Shown piece by piece: positions 35,327-46,301 of a stretch of DNA of 50,065 bases. The stretch is from Oehlia diaphana (taxonomy: Eukaryota; Glomeromycota; Glomeromycetes; Glomerales; Glomeraceae), in assembly GCA_003833135.1 (NCBI GenBank), contig QZLH01000872.1, forward strand, positions 4,642 through 54,706, in the 5' to 3' direction. Positions within the stretch are counted from its first letter, which is position 1, and each line of letters starts with the position of its first letter. The notes under the pieces are model-generated. The model was not told where the DNA came from, did no database searches, and saw only the letters and a list, made by a program, of their open reading frames with translations. Position numbers and translations under genes: made by a program.

Positions 35327-36441
35327 TTATATTTGTTTTACCGCCTTCCAATATGGTTCCTGTCCAAATTTCGTGTAAATTAGACCAAACATAGTACCAG
35401 CCAAGTGTGCCTATTATGAATTAAAATGTATAAGTAATGATAAAAATTTGCCGAGCCTCATATTTAAATACTTACAAAATGGTCGAACATTGTCATCCCA
35501 GATACAATTCCCCACAAGTCAAATGCCATTATAGCAGGAAGTGCGTAACTGATCTTAATGGGAAAAAATGGCAAAAATATCAAATATACAGAAGAATCAG
35601 GATATTGGATTGCGCAAGCAGCAACGCATGCGAAAATAGCCCCAGAAGCTCCTAAAGATGGCAATATATTGTACCGTTTGAAACTTAAGGAAACAATATG
35701 ACTAATACAAGATGCAACCATTCCAGAGGAAAGATAAAACGCAAGAAATTGCTCTTTCCCAAAAATGCGATAAACTAAATCTCCAAAAGAATACAAAGCC
35801 AGCATATTAAAACTATAATGCCAGAAAGCCTCATGGCTAAACATTGAAGTTAGCAATGTAAATGACCGCCCAGAAAGTGGATTATGAACAAAATAATTAT
35901 TCATAACTGCTCGTAAAGGATGGATTTGCCACATTCCAAAGATAATCGTATTAATTCCAATCAAAATTGCAGTAGTTTTCGTACTATCGCTCAATGAGTT
36001 CCATCGTTTGGTCATATATGTCCAATCTCCGTGCAAACTTTTATAAAATTTGGAATCTTCAATCTTTTGAATTAATCGATGAAATATTCCTTTGACCCAG
36101 GGTTCTCTATAAGTCACTATATCTCCAGCGTTTTGATCATTATCATTATAAAAATGATACATATTTTTACGACGAGCCTTTATTTTTTCCGCAGAAATGT
36201 TTGTTGCTATAGCGAATGACGAACCAGAAGCGATTAATGTAAACAAAACGGGTTTCCAAATTGAGGGAGTTACGCGTTTTCGATACGTTTTTTGAAGTAA
36301 AGAATTATTATAAGATACAAGTTTATTATTATAATGTCGGGTGTCTAGCGCATAATTCCTTATTAAAGAGAATGTTGAACAGTGCTGGCCGTTAAAGCCT
36401 GAAAGTCTGCGATAACTTAACGGAAAACGCGGAAAACACAT
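35327..36441 (-). CDS. mitochondrial rhomboid protease (Pcp1/PARL-like)
   Basis: Intramembrane serine protease of the mitochondrial inner membrane; yeast Pcp1 cleaves Mgm1 and Ccp1. Exons 36441-35476 and 35410-35327 give 349 residues. The Arg-rich, acid-poor N-terminus (MCFPRFPLSYRRLSGF) looks like a targeting presequence. A short hydrophobic segment (PVLFTLIASGSSFAIAT) precedes the rhomboid core. Catalytic elements: HYSFNMLAL (oxyanion helix), GASGAIF with Ser at about 266, and DHFAHLAG with His at about 324, the last formed across the splice junction. Helices include AILIGINTIIFGMW, FLAFYLSSGMVASCI and the L1-like WQIHPLRAVMNNYF loop. The ATG at 36441 is the first in frame; the open frame extends upstream without ATG. 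The same-strand mitochondrial carrier gene lies upstream. Confidence 0.93.
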
Positions 36442-36755
36442 AATTTCTCCTACTCGAAACAATATTGTAAAGCTGAATTCGAACAATTCGAACAATAAAA
36501 TCAAATAAAGGATAATCTTTTATCATGATATACAAAAATGACAATATAAACAATATAACCACGTGAAATTGAAATTTTCTTAATTACGAGATTATTTATA
36601 TAGAGGGCAGCATGCCTTGGAAAATTTGTTGTTAGTACCGAAAAGGAGCTTGATCCCAAGTTTGGTGGACCTAAACTTGGATTCTTTTAAATTGTCATAA
36701 AAAACATTAACCTAAATTACACTCATTAGTAACTAGTATGACTTTTAATCTAAGA
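36442..36755. other. short intergenic region with a hairpin
   Basis: 314 bp between the carrier stop and the rhomboid start, both on minus. A hairpin at 36656-36680 (CCAAGTTT ... AAACTTGG, 8-bp stem) lies roughly 75-100 nt past the carrier stop. It could mark the 3' end of that transcript or be a small repeat relic. Confidence 0.4.
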
Positions 36756-38060
36756 TTATATATTTTCATCATATAATTCTCGATCAAATTTCCTTTTCAT
36801 TAGTTCAAAAACCAAGAAACCAACACTAGTAGCAGGGACAGCTCTTATAACCGTGGCACCAAAATCACTATATAAAAATTTAATCAATCCCTTTCTCTTA
36901 ATTCTTAATTTACATTGTTCCCACGTGTCTTTATATAAACGTGGTTTCTGTTCATGTTGATATTCAGATTGAGCTTCTTCTATAAGAAATATATTTCTAA
37001 TTTTGTCTAAAGGATAATCAACGAAATGATACGATATTGCTGCCATTCCACCAGCCGCCAATACAAAAGCTGGTTCTATCAACAGAGATTTCTTTGAAGT
37101 TTCGCGATAGTCGACCATTCCCTCAATGAATGCATTATAACATTGTTGTTTGACAAATTCAAAAACTCCAAAAAACAATCCGCAAGATAAAGAATCCTAT
37201 ATAACCAATAAATTAAAAATTAAGATTATCAAAAAAAGCATAAAAACATAAATAATAAAATTAATTTGATTAACACAAACCTTTACCAACGTTAAGCCAA
37301 TTCCACGATAAATACTTGCAACTCCCAATTCTTTCCAAGTAGTTTTAGCAAAATCGAACATGCTTTTGTGCTTTCCCTCTAATAAATCATTTACTTCAAA
37401 TCTAACTTTTAAAGAGTCTAATGGTGCGGCAACTAGAGATTGTGCAGCTCCTGCAATAGCTCCAGAGGTAAATACAATTGAAAATGGTGGCGGTGAATGT
37501 AAACTATGATTATAATCCGATTCAAAAAAAGAAGAAGTTCCACTAAATTGTGAAAGAACTGTAATATATGTTGTAAATAGGACTGCGCCTATCATTGAAT
37601 TCGCTACCAGTGGAGGTAAGACATGGCGTGGTATAAATATAAACTAGAAAAAAATAAATAATTATTTTTTTTTTAATTGTACTTCAGAAATTTATTTGCC
37701 GAATTTGACTGACTAGTATGCATACACCATGTTGTTTGACTGCATTAGTTAACATGCCAAGGCTTGTTGAATGAAAAGAGAATTTCCTGTCATTATGAGT
37801 TGGTGGCATAATTGCTCGAGCCATTATTAGATAATCAACTCTAAGTGGCCTAAACAACTAAGAGACAATTTAAAATAAAAATTAATAATTCATGTATTGA
37901 GATGTATTTAACGGAAGTTTTCAATGTTTACTTTTATTGGGGTTCTATAAAATAGTGCAAGACCTTGTAGTATAAGCGACCTCGCAAATGCCGCTGGTGC
38001 TGCAACAGAAGCCGCATTTTTTGCGTTTTGCTTTTTCTCTGAAAGGTCTTGTACTGTCAT
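36756..38060 (-). CDS. mitochondrial carrier family protein (divergent)
   Basis: Inner-membrane solute carrier, substrate unknown. Exons in transcript order: 38060-37932, 37857-37726, 37643-37281 and 37196-36756, giving 354 residues. The second and third carrier repeats have the PX(D/E)XX(K/R) signature: APLDSLKVRF and YPLDKIRNIFL. Typical segments such as FTSGAIAGAAQSLVAAPLD and ASIYRGIGLTLVKDSLSCGL (formed across a splice) and FFGVFEFVKQQ are present. The first repeat is degenerate: RPLRVDYL stands where the signature should be. The exon 2 donor was chosen as GTATGC at 37725 because it alone gives phase 0 into FIFIPRHVLPPLVAN; an alternative GTGTAT donor one site away breaks frame. It could be a little-studied fungal carrier subgroup. 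Confidence 0.85.
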
Positions 38061-38405
38061 TTATTAAAGAATAAAATTTCTCGATCAGCGATAATCAGTT
38101 AAAGTTTTACGTTCACGTGGAACATTAAATTATCAGCCAATCAAATTTGCAACATGAAAATGCGAGATTAATTCGATTATATTATTAAAGTATACGAAGC
38201 TTCTATGACACCAATCACATCAATCATAAAGAAATATAAAAAAAAAAATACAGGATACAAAATTCCAAAGAAAAGCTTTCTTTCATATGTTTCATTAATA
38301 ATTCTGCGTATATAATAATAATACAATTAGTCGTTATTAAATATAAAGAGAAAAAATGTATATATATAAATAAACATATTCTATTCCCAAAGAATATAAA
38401 GATTT
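38061..38405. other. intergenic region
   Basis: 345 bp between the carrier start (promoter side) and the Vps55 stop. It contains an A-run near 38240 and a CACGTG E-box-like hexamer at about 38115-38120. Nothing else was recognised. Confidence 0.4.
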
Positions 38406-39346
38406 TTAGAAATCATCTCCTTCATTGGAAAAGAAGTGAGCATAAGCAATAACTGCAATAAATTTTTTTTAAAAGACAAACGTATATTAGTAAAAAGTTT
38501 TTCAAATAGCTACATCTAATATATAACTTACTCGTTGAATATACCAAAGCACCACCTCCAGTACTCATAATCATTGCCGGAATTGTTATTACATCAGAAT
38601 GTGCAAGAACGATCGGTAAGCCTATTATTATATATAAGAATTTATAAATATCAATCAAATAGATTTCAACAGGATAGTTATTTAATTATCACTCACAAAC
38701 TCCAGTAACAATTAATATTGCTGTTAGGAATCGTCCAAAATCTTTATATCCATTACTACTTTATAAAAAATAGAAATTAGTAAAAAATACCATACATGAA
38801 ACAAAACATAGAATATTTTAACATTTACTTATTATAATCTAAGTAATCATCATTATTACCACATCTTGAAAATATAAAATTTGGTAAAGGTGCTAACACA
38901 TATGTTGCAACTATCAAATAAAAAGAAAAAAATATAATTAATAAGTGTAATAAAATACTAAGTAGAAAGAATTTACATAATAGAAAAATTTTACTTGCCG
39001 ACAAACAATGGCCACCAATTTCTAAATAAATTTTGAAAAAAAATAATTTATTATCGAATTCTTAAGTATGAAAAAACTTACATAAAGTTGACATACTGAT
39101 ATAATGCTCCAGATAAAATGACGAGTAGGAATCCGCAAGCTAGAACAAAAGCTAAAGCTATAATGCTTTATAAGAACAATAATTTATTCAAGTGTTTAAA
39201 TAACGTTTATTATAAAATATAGTTTTTAACTCGACAATACGTACGCTAATAATATTCGAAGAGAAATACAGTTCGTTAGCTTTATTGTAAAAAAAAAAAT
39301 AAGCTAAATAAACAATATAAAGAAACATACTTTTTACGCCCGCCAT
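38406..39346 (-). CDS. VPS55: Vps55/LEPROT family endosomal membrane protein
   Basis: Small four-helix membrane protein acting in late endosome to vacuole traffic, in yeast in a complex with Vps68. Seven short exons in transcript order: 39346-39331, 39157-39082, 39021-38999, 38910-38829, 38758-38697, 38621-38532 and 38452-38406, giving 131 residues, the same length as human LEPROT. MAGVKTLAFVLACGFLLVILSGAL matches the LEPROT start (MAGVK). It also has NWWPLFVVATYVLAPLPNFI, GRFLTAILIVTGVCLPIVLA, STGGGALVYSTIIAYAHFF and the conserved end GDDF. Intron 3 starts with GC (GTCG|GCAAGT at 38998). The exon 5 donor was placed at GTGAGT because only that phase continues into CLPIVLAHSD. Head to head with the ankyrin gene, 205 bp apart. 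Confidence 0.93.
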
Positions 39347-39551
39347 TTTATATAAAATAATAATAAACTTCAAAATGGTAATCGTTAGTGACAAGAAGCT
39401 TGCTAGAGTACGTCCTCGTGAGTTCGTGTGATATATACTGTAATACATTTTGGCTAGTTGATCATTTCCGATCTTGCAATCTGCGCCGTATAAATTTTTC
39501 GATAATCGCTTTTTTGTAGTTCATTTAAAAATACATTTAGAATTGCTTAAT

Positions 39552-40191
39552 ATGCTGGTAGTTGATACAAACACCCAAACGACACATTCCACATTATCAG
39601 AAGAGGTCATCGAAGAAGTTATAGCATGTGCACGTTATGGCGAATTAGAAGAGTTGAAGACTATCATAAACTCATTTCCTGTCAAACATCTTGAATTAAA
39701 GGACAACCTAGGAAATACTGCTTTACATATGGCAAGTGCTAATGGACATTTAGGTAGATACAATCATTGATGTTCTATCGATATTCATAGAAAATTTTAA
39801 TTAATTCAAATCCAATTAAATAGAGATCGTAGAATTCATAATACAAACATTGGGATCATCTCTAGAAAGAATTATAAACATACAAAATGATTCAGGGAAT
39901 ACACCGTTGCATTGGAGTGCTTTAAATGGTCACGAAAAAGTAGTCGAACTATTAGTCAAGAATGGAGCAGATGCAAAGGTATAATTAATAATTTATTTAA
40001 TCCTGATTTAATTTATACTAAATTTGTTCGGATTATTTATTTTAAAGATTAAAAATAGGGCGGGAAGAACCCCAATGTTTGAAGCTCAACAGAATAATCA
40101 TGAAAAAGTAATAGAATTTTTATTGGCAAATGTGGATCCCGACAAAGAGGAAGAATCCACTACAACAGAAAATGATGCAGATACATATTAA
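39552..40191 (+). CDS. ankyrin repeat protein, Yar1-like
   Basis: Exons 39552-39753, 39824-39978 and 40048-40191 give 166 residues. It contains about three and a half ankyrin repeats: VIACARYGELEELKTIINSF, DNLGNTALHMASANGHLEIV, NDSGNTPLHWSALNGHEKVV and NRAGRTPMFEAQQNNHEKVI. An acidic tail follows (DPDKEEESTTTENDAD). Size, N-terminal helix and acidic end match yeast Yar1, the chaperone of ribosomal protein uS3 (Rps3). The Yar1 assignment is likely but small ankyrin proteins are hard to tell apart. Divergent from VPS55. Confidence 0.8.
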
Positions 40192-40601
40192 ATGAGATAC
40201 ATATAAACATATAATAAACATTTTTTATGAATTCATGTGAATTTGAAGCCAAAAGCAGTCAAATGATCAACTAATTACCATATTACTGAACTGGAATTGC
40301 TTCTTTGACTAACAGGTTTGACTGGTGTCTTCAATGTATTATCACACTATTTATTATTGATATCTACATATAAGTGAAGTACTACTTCAAAAACAATGTT
40401 CCTTTAAATGAACTGAATGAACCTTCTCTTCAAATAGAGCCCCTTTAAGTGACACACTTTAATGATGTCGTTCCCTTAACATTTAATATTAAAAGTAATA
40501 ATGAATTGTTCTAGATAACATTTAATTAATTCTATTTCATTACAAACAAAAACAACATAATAAAAGAAATCGAACTAGTAAAAAAAGAATGACGAGACAT
40601 T
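40192..40601. other. intergenic region between convergent genes
   Basis: Shared 3' flank of the ankyrin gene (+) and BRX1 (-). No exon or repeat was recognised. Confidence 0.5.
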
Positions 40602-41903
40602 TTAATCCTCTTTATTACTTTCATTCGCTGAATCTTCTGACATATCTATATTTGCAATCTTTAATTGTCTTTTACTTTGTGCCATCTTCCTCTTGTTATA
40701 TCGAGCAGCTTTCTGTATATTAATACTGTGTCGAATCTAATAACAATTAAGAAAAAGTAATGTATTAATGCCATTTCTCAACACAAAATATGTAATTAAG
40801 AAAATACTCAATTACCTGATTTGGAGTTATAAATTCGGGATTTGCATAAACAGTCGCACCACAAAAACTGCCTTCAAATATTCTAATGACATTAAGAACA
40901 AACCTCGGCCCAATCTCTACGAGAGAAACGTCCTTGTCATTGAACTTTTTATTGGGATCTGTTGGATCTTTCTCAACAATCTAATAATGTAAAGATAATT
41001 ATTGACAAAATTTACTGTGAATTGAACTTTGATCAAAAAAAAAACAAGAAACCTGAAAGTTTCGAAACCATATTCGATTATCAGCTATAGTAAATGATAT
41101 GACATGATCAATGAATGGTTTTGAACGACGGGCGCCCTTTGGAACTCCAAAAATCTAAGAATAATTTATGTCAATATGCTTAATAAAATTAAATTAATAT
41201 AATATATAATAATAATATACATACATGAGTGAAAACTTCTTTAATCAAGATTAAATGAGGTTCTGATTCGAAATTTTTATCAAAAGACAAAATATGACGT
41301 GAACCCTTAAGGCAATTCCCTGTCATTTTGAGTTCATCCATTGTGTGAACTTAAAAGAAAACACGTTACTCTATGAAAGTTATTAAACATTTCGATCTTA
41401 CAAAGACGAATATAACAACTCACTATTTTGAACGTGAAATTTAATACTTGGGCCATTTGGAGTCTTACTTGTCCACATATAAAGATCCTGACGTTTTCGT
41501 ACCTCAAAAAAAACACAGTTATTACAATTATTTAACTCGGCAAGTTCATTGAGTACTCCAAGCTTGAATTTTGTATCAAGCTTCGAATCTATTCAAAAAA
41601 GAATATTAAAAAGAATCTTCTTGTAAAAACTTAGAGAATTTAACAGAAATTAAACCTTTTTTAAAATGAGGTAAAAGAGCCTCTAAGTCATTCAGAAGAT
41701 GTCTCTGACTAATTTATGCAAAGTAAGTTAATTATTAATATATATTTAATATATAACGATAACTTTTTTAAGGTATACCGGTAATTAATTCCTCTCGAAG
41801 ACAAAGCTAGGACTCTTTGCTTATTTTTAGTCGATTTCTTTTCAGCAGAATCCTCCTCTTTGTTATCAGCAACTGCTTTGGCTAATTTAAATATCGTAGC
41901 CAT
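40602..41903 (-). CDS. BRX1: ribosome biogenesis protein Brx1
   Basis: Nucleolar Brix-domain factor for early pre-60S assembly. Exons in transcript order: 41903-41779, 41708-41656, 41588-41424, 41349-41225, 41154-41053, 40980-40816 and 40736-40602, giving 289 residues (yeast Brx1 is 291). Family blocks: KQRVLALSSRGINYRQRHLL, LNDLEALLPHFKKDSKLDTK, CNNCVFFEVRKRQDLYMW, SKTPNGPSIKFHVQNIHTM, ELKMTGNCLKGSRHILSFD, then HIFGVPKGARRSKPFIDHV, DNRIWFRNFQIVEKD, LVEIGPRFVLNVIRIFEGSF and GATVYANPEFITPNQIR. The C-terminus is basic then acidic. All seven frames close. The ATG at 41903 gives MATIFKLAKAVADNKEED, a short charged leader. Head to head with the FAR1-type gene. Confidence 0.95.
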
Positions 41904-42224
41904 AAGAAAAAAAATGTTGAGATAACAAGCCACTATCAATTGATTTCAACAAAGTCAGATGACCTTAATATATCACTAGCGTGTTACGTATCACAGTGAG
42001 TTTTATAAAAATAGACAACCATGTGATGCGATAATAAATTTAGATATTGGGGCTCGGACTTTTGTTCCCGGAATCCCCATTATATGCCCTCAATTCGTCA
42101 TCCTCCTGTATAAATAGCAAATGATACCCAATCACATTGGTTCAACAACTAGCTGCATTGTTTATAACCTACCATTGAAAGTTATTTTTAAAGGTTATCT
42201 AATTTCTCTCTTGAAATATTAAAT
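41904..42224. promoter_or_regulatory. divergent promoter, BRX1 / FAR1-type gene
   Basis: 321 bp between start codons. A TATAAATA box at 42109-42116 lies 109 bp upstream of the FAR1-type ATG. An inverted CCAAT (CATTGGT, about 42135) lies between the box and the ATG. Confidence 0.5.
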
Positions 42225-43211
42225 ATGAATTACGAAGAAAGTCGAGACCAAGATGTAAATATGTTGGCTCTTCCGCGGCCAACCGATAAAGATTTTAGTT
42301 CAGCGACAATTGCGATTGTTGCTCAGCCAGACGGATCTAGCCACCAAGAAGTTCCAGTGTCTCCGGTACCTTCTCACGATTCCAGCTTCACTGTAAGTCC
42401 TAACGCATTTAGAGACGGTTCCTTTGTTTCAACTGACGTTGGAGCCACTAGTTCAGGTGTTGTTTTGACTGTTGGTACAACCTTTGAAACCTGGGAACAT
42501 GTTGACGAATATCTTGAAATATATGGACGTGAGCAAGGTTTTGTTGTTAGAAAAAAACGTGTTGAGAGAGACGAAATGGGAATGGTTAGGAAAAGGACAT
42601 ATGATTGTGAACATGGAGGTCGATACACGCCAAAGAAAAAGGCGGCCTTATCTGAACAACGTAATAGGACATCAAAACGTATTGAATGTGGGTGGCATAT
42701 CAATCTTTCTTTTCCCAAAACTAGTACACATATAACTGTTACCACTTTTGTAAACGAGCATAATCATGTACTTAATCAACAAACGCGAGAAACTCGTCCA
42801 TCAACACATGCATCAACTGCCCACACGGTTTCACCAAGGTATCGTAGTGTACTGGAGGCAGCAGCACCTAAGAATCGTAATTTGCCAAAAGCCGTGCTTG
42901 AAGACATTGAATTTTACACCCTTCACGGAAATCTTGGTGTCACGACCCAGCGACAATTATTGAAGGCGAAATATCCAAATCACCAACTTCCTGCACGTGA
43001 TATTGCTACTGCAGTTCAAAAGTTTAAAGGTGACACAGATATAAAGCAATTAGATAATGACGCAGCAAAACTTTGGATTTGGGAATTAGCTAGGAAAGCA
43101 ACCCAAATTGCAGTTGATCAACAAGATAATACTTTGGAAGAGCTCTTAAAAAGTTATATAAAAGAGAAAGAAGAACGTACGAGAACGAATTCTCAGAATG
43201 CACAGCAATGA
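42225..43211 (+). CDS. FAR1-type DNA-binding domain protein
   Basis: Single-exon gene, 328 codons. After a Ser/Pro-rich N-terminus, a FAR1/WRKY-GCM1-like zinc cluster spans about residues 85-185. It contains WEHVDEYLEIYGREQGFVV, RKKRVERDEMGMVRKRTYDC, EHGGRY, KRIECGWHINLSFPK and VNEHNHVL, with the C..C..H-x-H ligands of this fold visible. This domain comes from Mutator-like (MULE) transposases, but no transposase DDE or SWIM region follows. The rest is a helical region (AVLEDIEFYTLHGNLGVTTQ and a C-terminal LEELLKSYIKEKEERTR coiled coil). It may be a domesticated transcription factor or a MULE-derived fragment. The dedicated promoter and intact frame favour a functional gene. Function unknown. 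Confidence 0.82.
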   Translation: MNYEESRDQDVNMLALPRPTDKDFSSATIAIVAQPDGSSHQEVPVSPVPSHDSSFTVSPNAFRDGSFVSTDVGATSSGVVLTVGTTFETWEHVDEYLEIYGREQGFVVRKKRVERDEMGMVRKRTYDCEHGGRYTPKKKAALSEQRNRTSKRIECGWHINLSFPKTSTHITVTTFVNEHNHVLNQQTRETRPSTHASTAHTVSPRYRSVLEAAAPKNRNLPKAVLEDIEFYTLHGNLGVTTQRQLLKAKYPNHQLPARDIATAVQKFKGDTDIKQLDNDAAKLWIWELARKATQIAVDQQDNTLEELLKSYIKEKEERTRTNSQNAQQ

Positions 43212-44302
43212 GCTTAACTATATAAATTTTAACCGTTACTTTACAAGAGATATGTTTGTAACAGAACAGAAATCATTTAGAGGTAAAGGGTTATTTAAGA
43301 TAAGGGAATTAGAAACTTGCAATGTAAACCGGTTAGGTAAAAAAGAGAGAAGTTTTTTTTTGAGAATTTTTTCGATTATTGTATCTTTTACAATATGATT
43401 TTCACGTTGATTTATGGTCAATAGCATCATGGAAACGAGCAATTTTGAGAGATTAGTAGAAGGATTGATTTGCATTATAAGTTCAATAAGTAGGACATTA
43501 TGCATGATTCAAAAAAAAAAAAAGAATTCTATTTATGTTATTTCTTTTTTTTTTGCTTTCTTTTCTTGGACTATGTTACCATCCAAAATAAATATTTTTT
43601 TTTATGATTAATTTCATTATCATTTTAACTTGTGTATAGTCAGTCATTATCTCTATTTATTACTTACATCGAAACGAGCTTTTTTATAATTTGTATTTTT
43701 TAATTTATAGAAAATTTATTCGATTTATTTTCACATCTAACAAAGTGTTTTATACATTAATTTCAGATTAATCGTTCGGCTTTTCTAAATACAATTAGTG
43801 AATTTGTAAAGGTGATTTTGTAATTATACTATACATCTAATTCTTATTTTATTTACGCTAATTATAATTGCTTTGAGATATATCTTAAATATAATGATAT
43901 GTAATCTTAATGTGAAATTATACCAAGTTGTAGAAAAGTTTAGAAGAAAAATAATAAAATTAACTTTTTTTAAACGACTCGACCTTACTAATATTCGTAT
44001 ACTAATAAGTATGAAATACGCTTGAGATAAAGAAAGCGTTCTCGTTTGTTCACGTGTCATGGTCCGGCAGCGTTACAGTTTACGAATCTAGTCGTGTCGT
44101 TAATTTGCGAGTTAATTTGTGAAACAAATCATTTATGCAAGCCGATCAAAGCTGTAATTAATGATCAATCATTGGTCAAAAAGATGGGCGATTCTAGAAA
44201 AAGAATATGATAGCGGAGTTTCTCGTTGACGCTTTTTTTTCAAGGTTCTGATGTCCTTGCCTTGACAAAACCTGTCCAGTCCAGAAATTTATAAGTTCAA
44301 AA
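43212..44302. other. intergenic region upstream of NMT1
   Basis: About 1.1 kb. Several short open frames on both strands (for example 43236-43505) are low-complexity and not convincing. An inverted CCAAT (CATTGGTC, about 44169) lies in the likely NMT promoter. Confidence 0.5.
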
Positions 44303-46301
44303 ATGGACGAGCAAGAGCATAATAATGTTTTGGACGCCGAGGGTGAAGGCAGTGCTATTGATAAAATGCGGGCTAAGCAAGAAAAGAAGAACATGAAAAA
44401 AGCTAAAAAGAAAGCTGCCAAAAATTCTGCTAGTGGATCAACAGCGGGTTTAGAAGATACCGCAGCAAAACAATTAGAATTACAAGAAAAAGTGAGAATG
44501 TTGGTTAATCAACTAGCAATTCGTGAGGCGATACAGCCACCTCCTAGCGCTAGTACTTCACAGAAACAAAAGGATATGAGTTCGCATAAGTTCTGGAGTA
44601 CCCAGCCTGTTCCAAAGCACGGTAAAATTTTGAAATATTCATGAATGGTTGCACTCATAGTTCATTATTAATTTTGATCAATTGAATAGGTGAAACAATT
44701 GAGGAAGATGGACCGATAGAGTCTAATACTCCATATGATCAAATTCGTAAAGAGCCGTATGCTTTGCCCAAAGAATTTGAGTGGGTAACTCTGGAGTTGA
44801 ATAATGAAAACGAGGTAATCATTTCTTTTTGCTCTTGTTTATGTCCCAACTTATTTTTAATTATTTAAAGATGTGTTGTTGTCGGATTATCTTAGCTAAA
44901 CGAACTCTATACTCTCTTGACAAATAATTATGTCGAAGATGACGATGCGATGTTTCGCTTTGACTATTCTGGTGATTTTCTAAAATGGTAAGATTTCTCG
45001 CTCATTAATTCACGTCCTTGTGTGAACTATTTTTTGATCAACTCTTTTTATTTGTGGTAAAGGGCTCTCCAACCACCAGGTTACTTAAAAACTTGGCACG
45101 TAGGTGTTCGTGTCTCTTCTAATAAAAAACTTGTTGCATTCGTTAGTGGTATTCCAGCAGATATTCGAATTTACGATTCGTAAGTAATTTAAATTAACTA
45201 TTATATCATAAAAACCAACATACTGATACTCTTTATTTTGCTTCACTAATCTCGAAAGTCATCAGCACCTTGTTGAAATCAATTTTTTGTGTGTCCATAA
45301 AAAACTTCGAAGTAAACGATTAGCACCCGTGTTAATTAAAGAAATCACACGACGCTCTCATTTACAAGGGATATTTCAGGCAGTATATACAGCTGGAGTT
45401 GTCCTTCCAAAACCCATTTCCAAGGCTCGGTAAGCAATAATTCAATATATTATTTACCCATTTTTACAAAAATACTTTATTTATTTAAATCTTTATTTTA
45501 GGTATTATCACAGATCACTCAATCCCAAAAAACTGGTCGAAACAAATTTTTCACGTTTGCCTCAAAATATGCCATTATCACGTTTCATTAAAAAATTTAA
45601 GTTACCGGCTGAAACATCTACACCTGGTCTCAGACCAATGGTAGAGAAAGATGTTCCCGAAGTTAAAACATTATTAAATGAATATATGAGTAAATTTAAT
45701 TTTGTGCCTGTGTTTAAGACTGATGATGAAGTCAAACATTGGATTTTAACGAGAGACAAAGTCATTTGGTCATTTGTAGTCGAAGTAAATATTATCATGA
45801 TCTCATTGTAAGTTCGTTTTTGTAAATATATGATTGCTTTAACAATTTTTTTTTTTTAATTTATTAGGATCTTGAAACAAAGAAACTGACCGATTTCTTT
45901 TCGTTTTATTATTTACCATCCTCGGTTATTGGCCACCAAGTACATAAAACTATAAATGCGGTTTATTTATTCTATTACGCCGTAAAAGAAGCTGACGAAA
46001 AAGCTATAAAAGGAAGGCTACAAGGTTTGATAAAGGATGCATTGATATTAGCGAAATTGGTTCGTATTATGTGGTTTTATTGTTATTTATTTTTTATATT
46101 TGAGCTATTTTGAATTAAAATAATTTTCTTATTATTTCTCAGAAAAATGTTGATGTTTTCAATTGTCTTGATCTTTTGGAAAATAAATTATTCATTGAGG
46201 ATCTTAAATTTGGGGCTGGAGATGGATATTTGAATTACTATATGTATAATTGGCGCTGTAAGGATATGGGAAGTGATAAAGTAGGCGTAGTTATGTTGTG
46301 A
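44303..46301 (+). CDS. NMT1: glycylpeptide N-tetradecanoyltransferase (N-myristoyltransferase)
   Basis: Transfers myristate from CoA to N-terminal glycine of target proteins. Exons 44303-44621, 44690-44814, 44896-44987, 45063-45179, 45259-45429, 45502-45784, 45868-46059 and 46143-46301, giving 485 residues. The N-terminus has a Lys-rich ribosome-targeting-like stretch ([16 protein letters not shown]). The catalytic core follows: [86 protein letters not shown] (acyl-CoA site), [20 protein letters not shown], and [15 protein letters not shown]. The C-terminal half includes [13 protein letters not shown] and [17 protein letters not shown]. It ends KVGVVML, consistent with the C-terminal carboxylate used as catalytic base. 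All introns are GT-AG. It is the last gene before a long repeat-rich region. Confidence 0.96.

Noticed and set aside
36442..36504. Upstream extension of the rhomboid frame
   Set aside because: No ATG in it; the first ATG at 36441 begins a good mitochondrial presequence.
42374..42745. Minus-strand 123-codon frame inside the FAR1-type gene
   Set aside because: Shadow of the real plus-strand coding sequence; no independent evidence.
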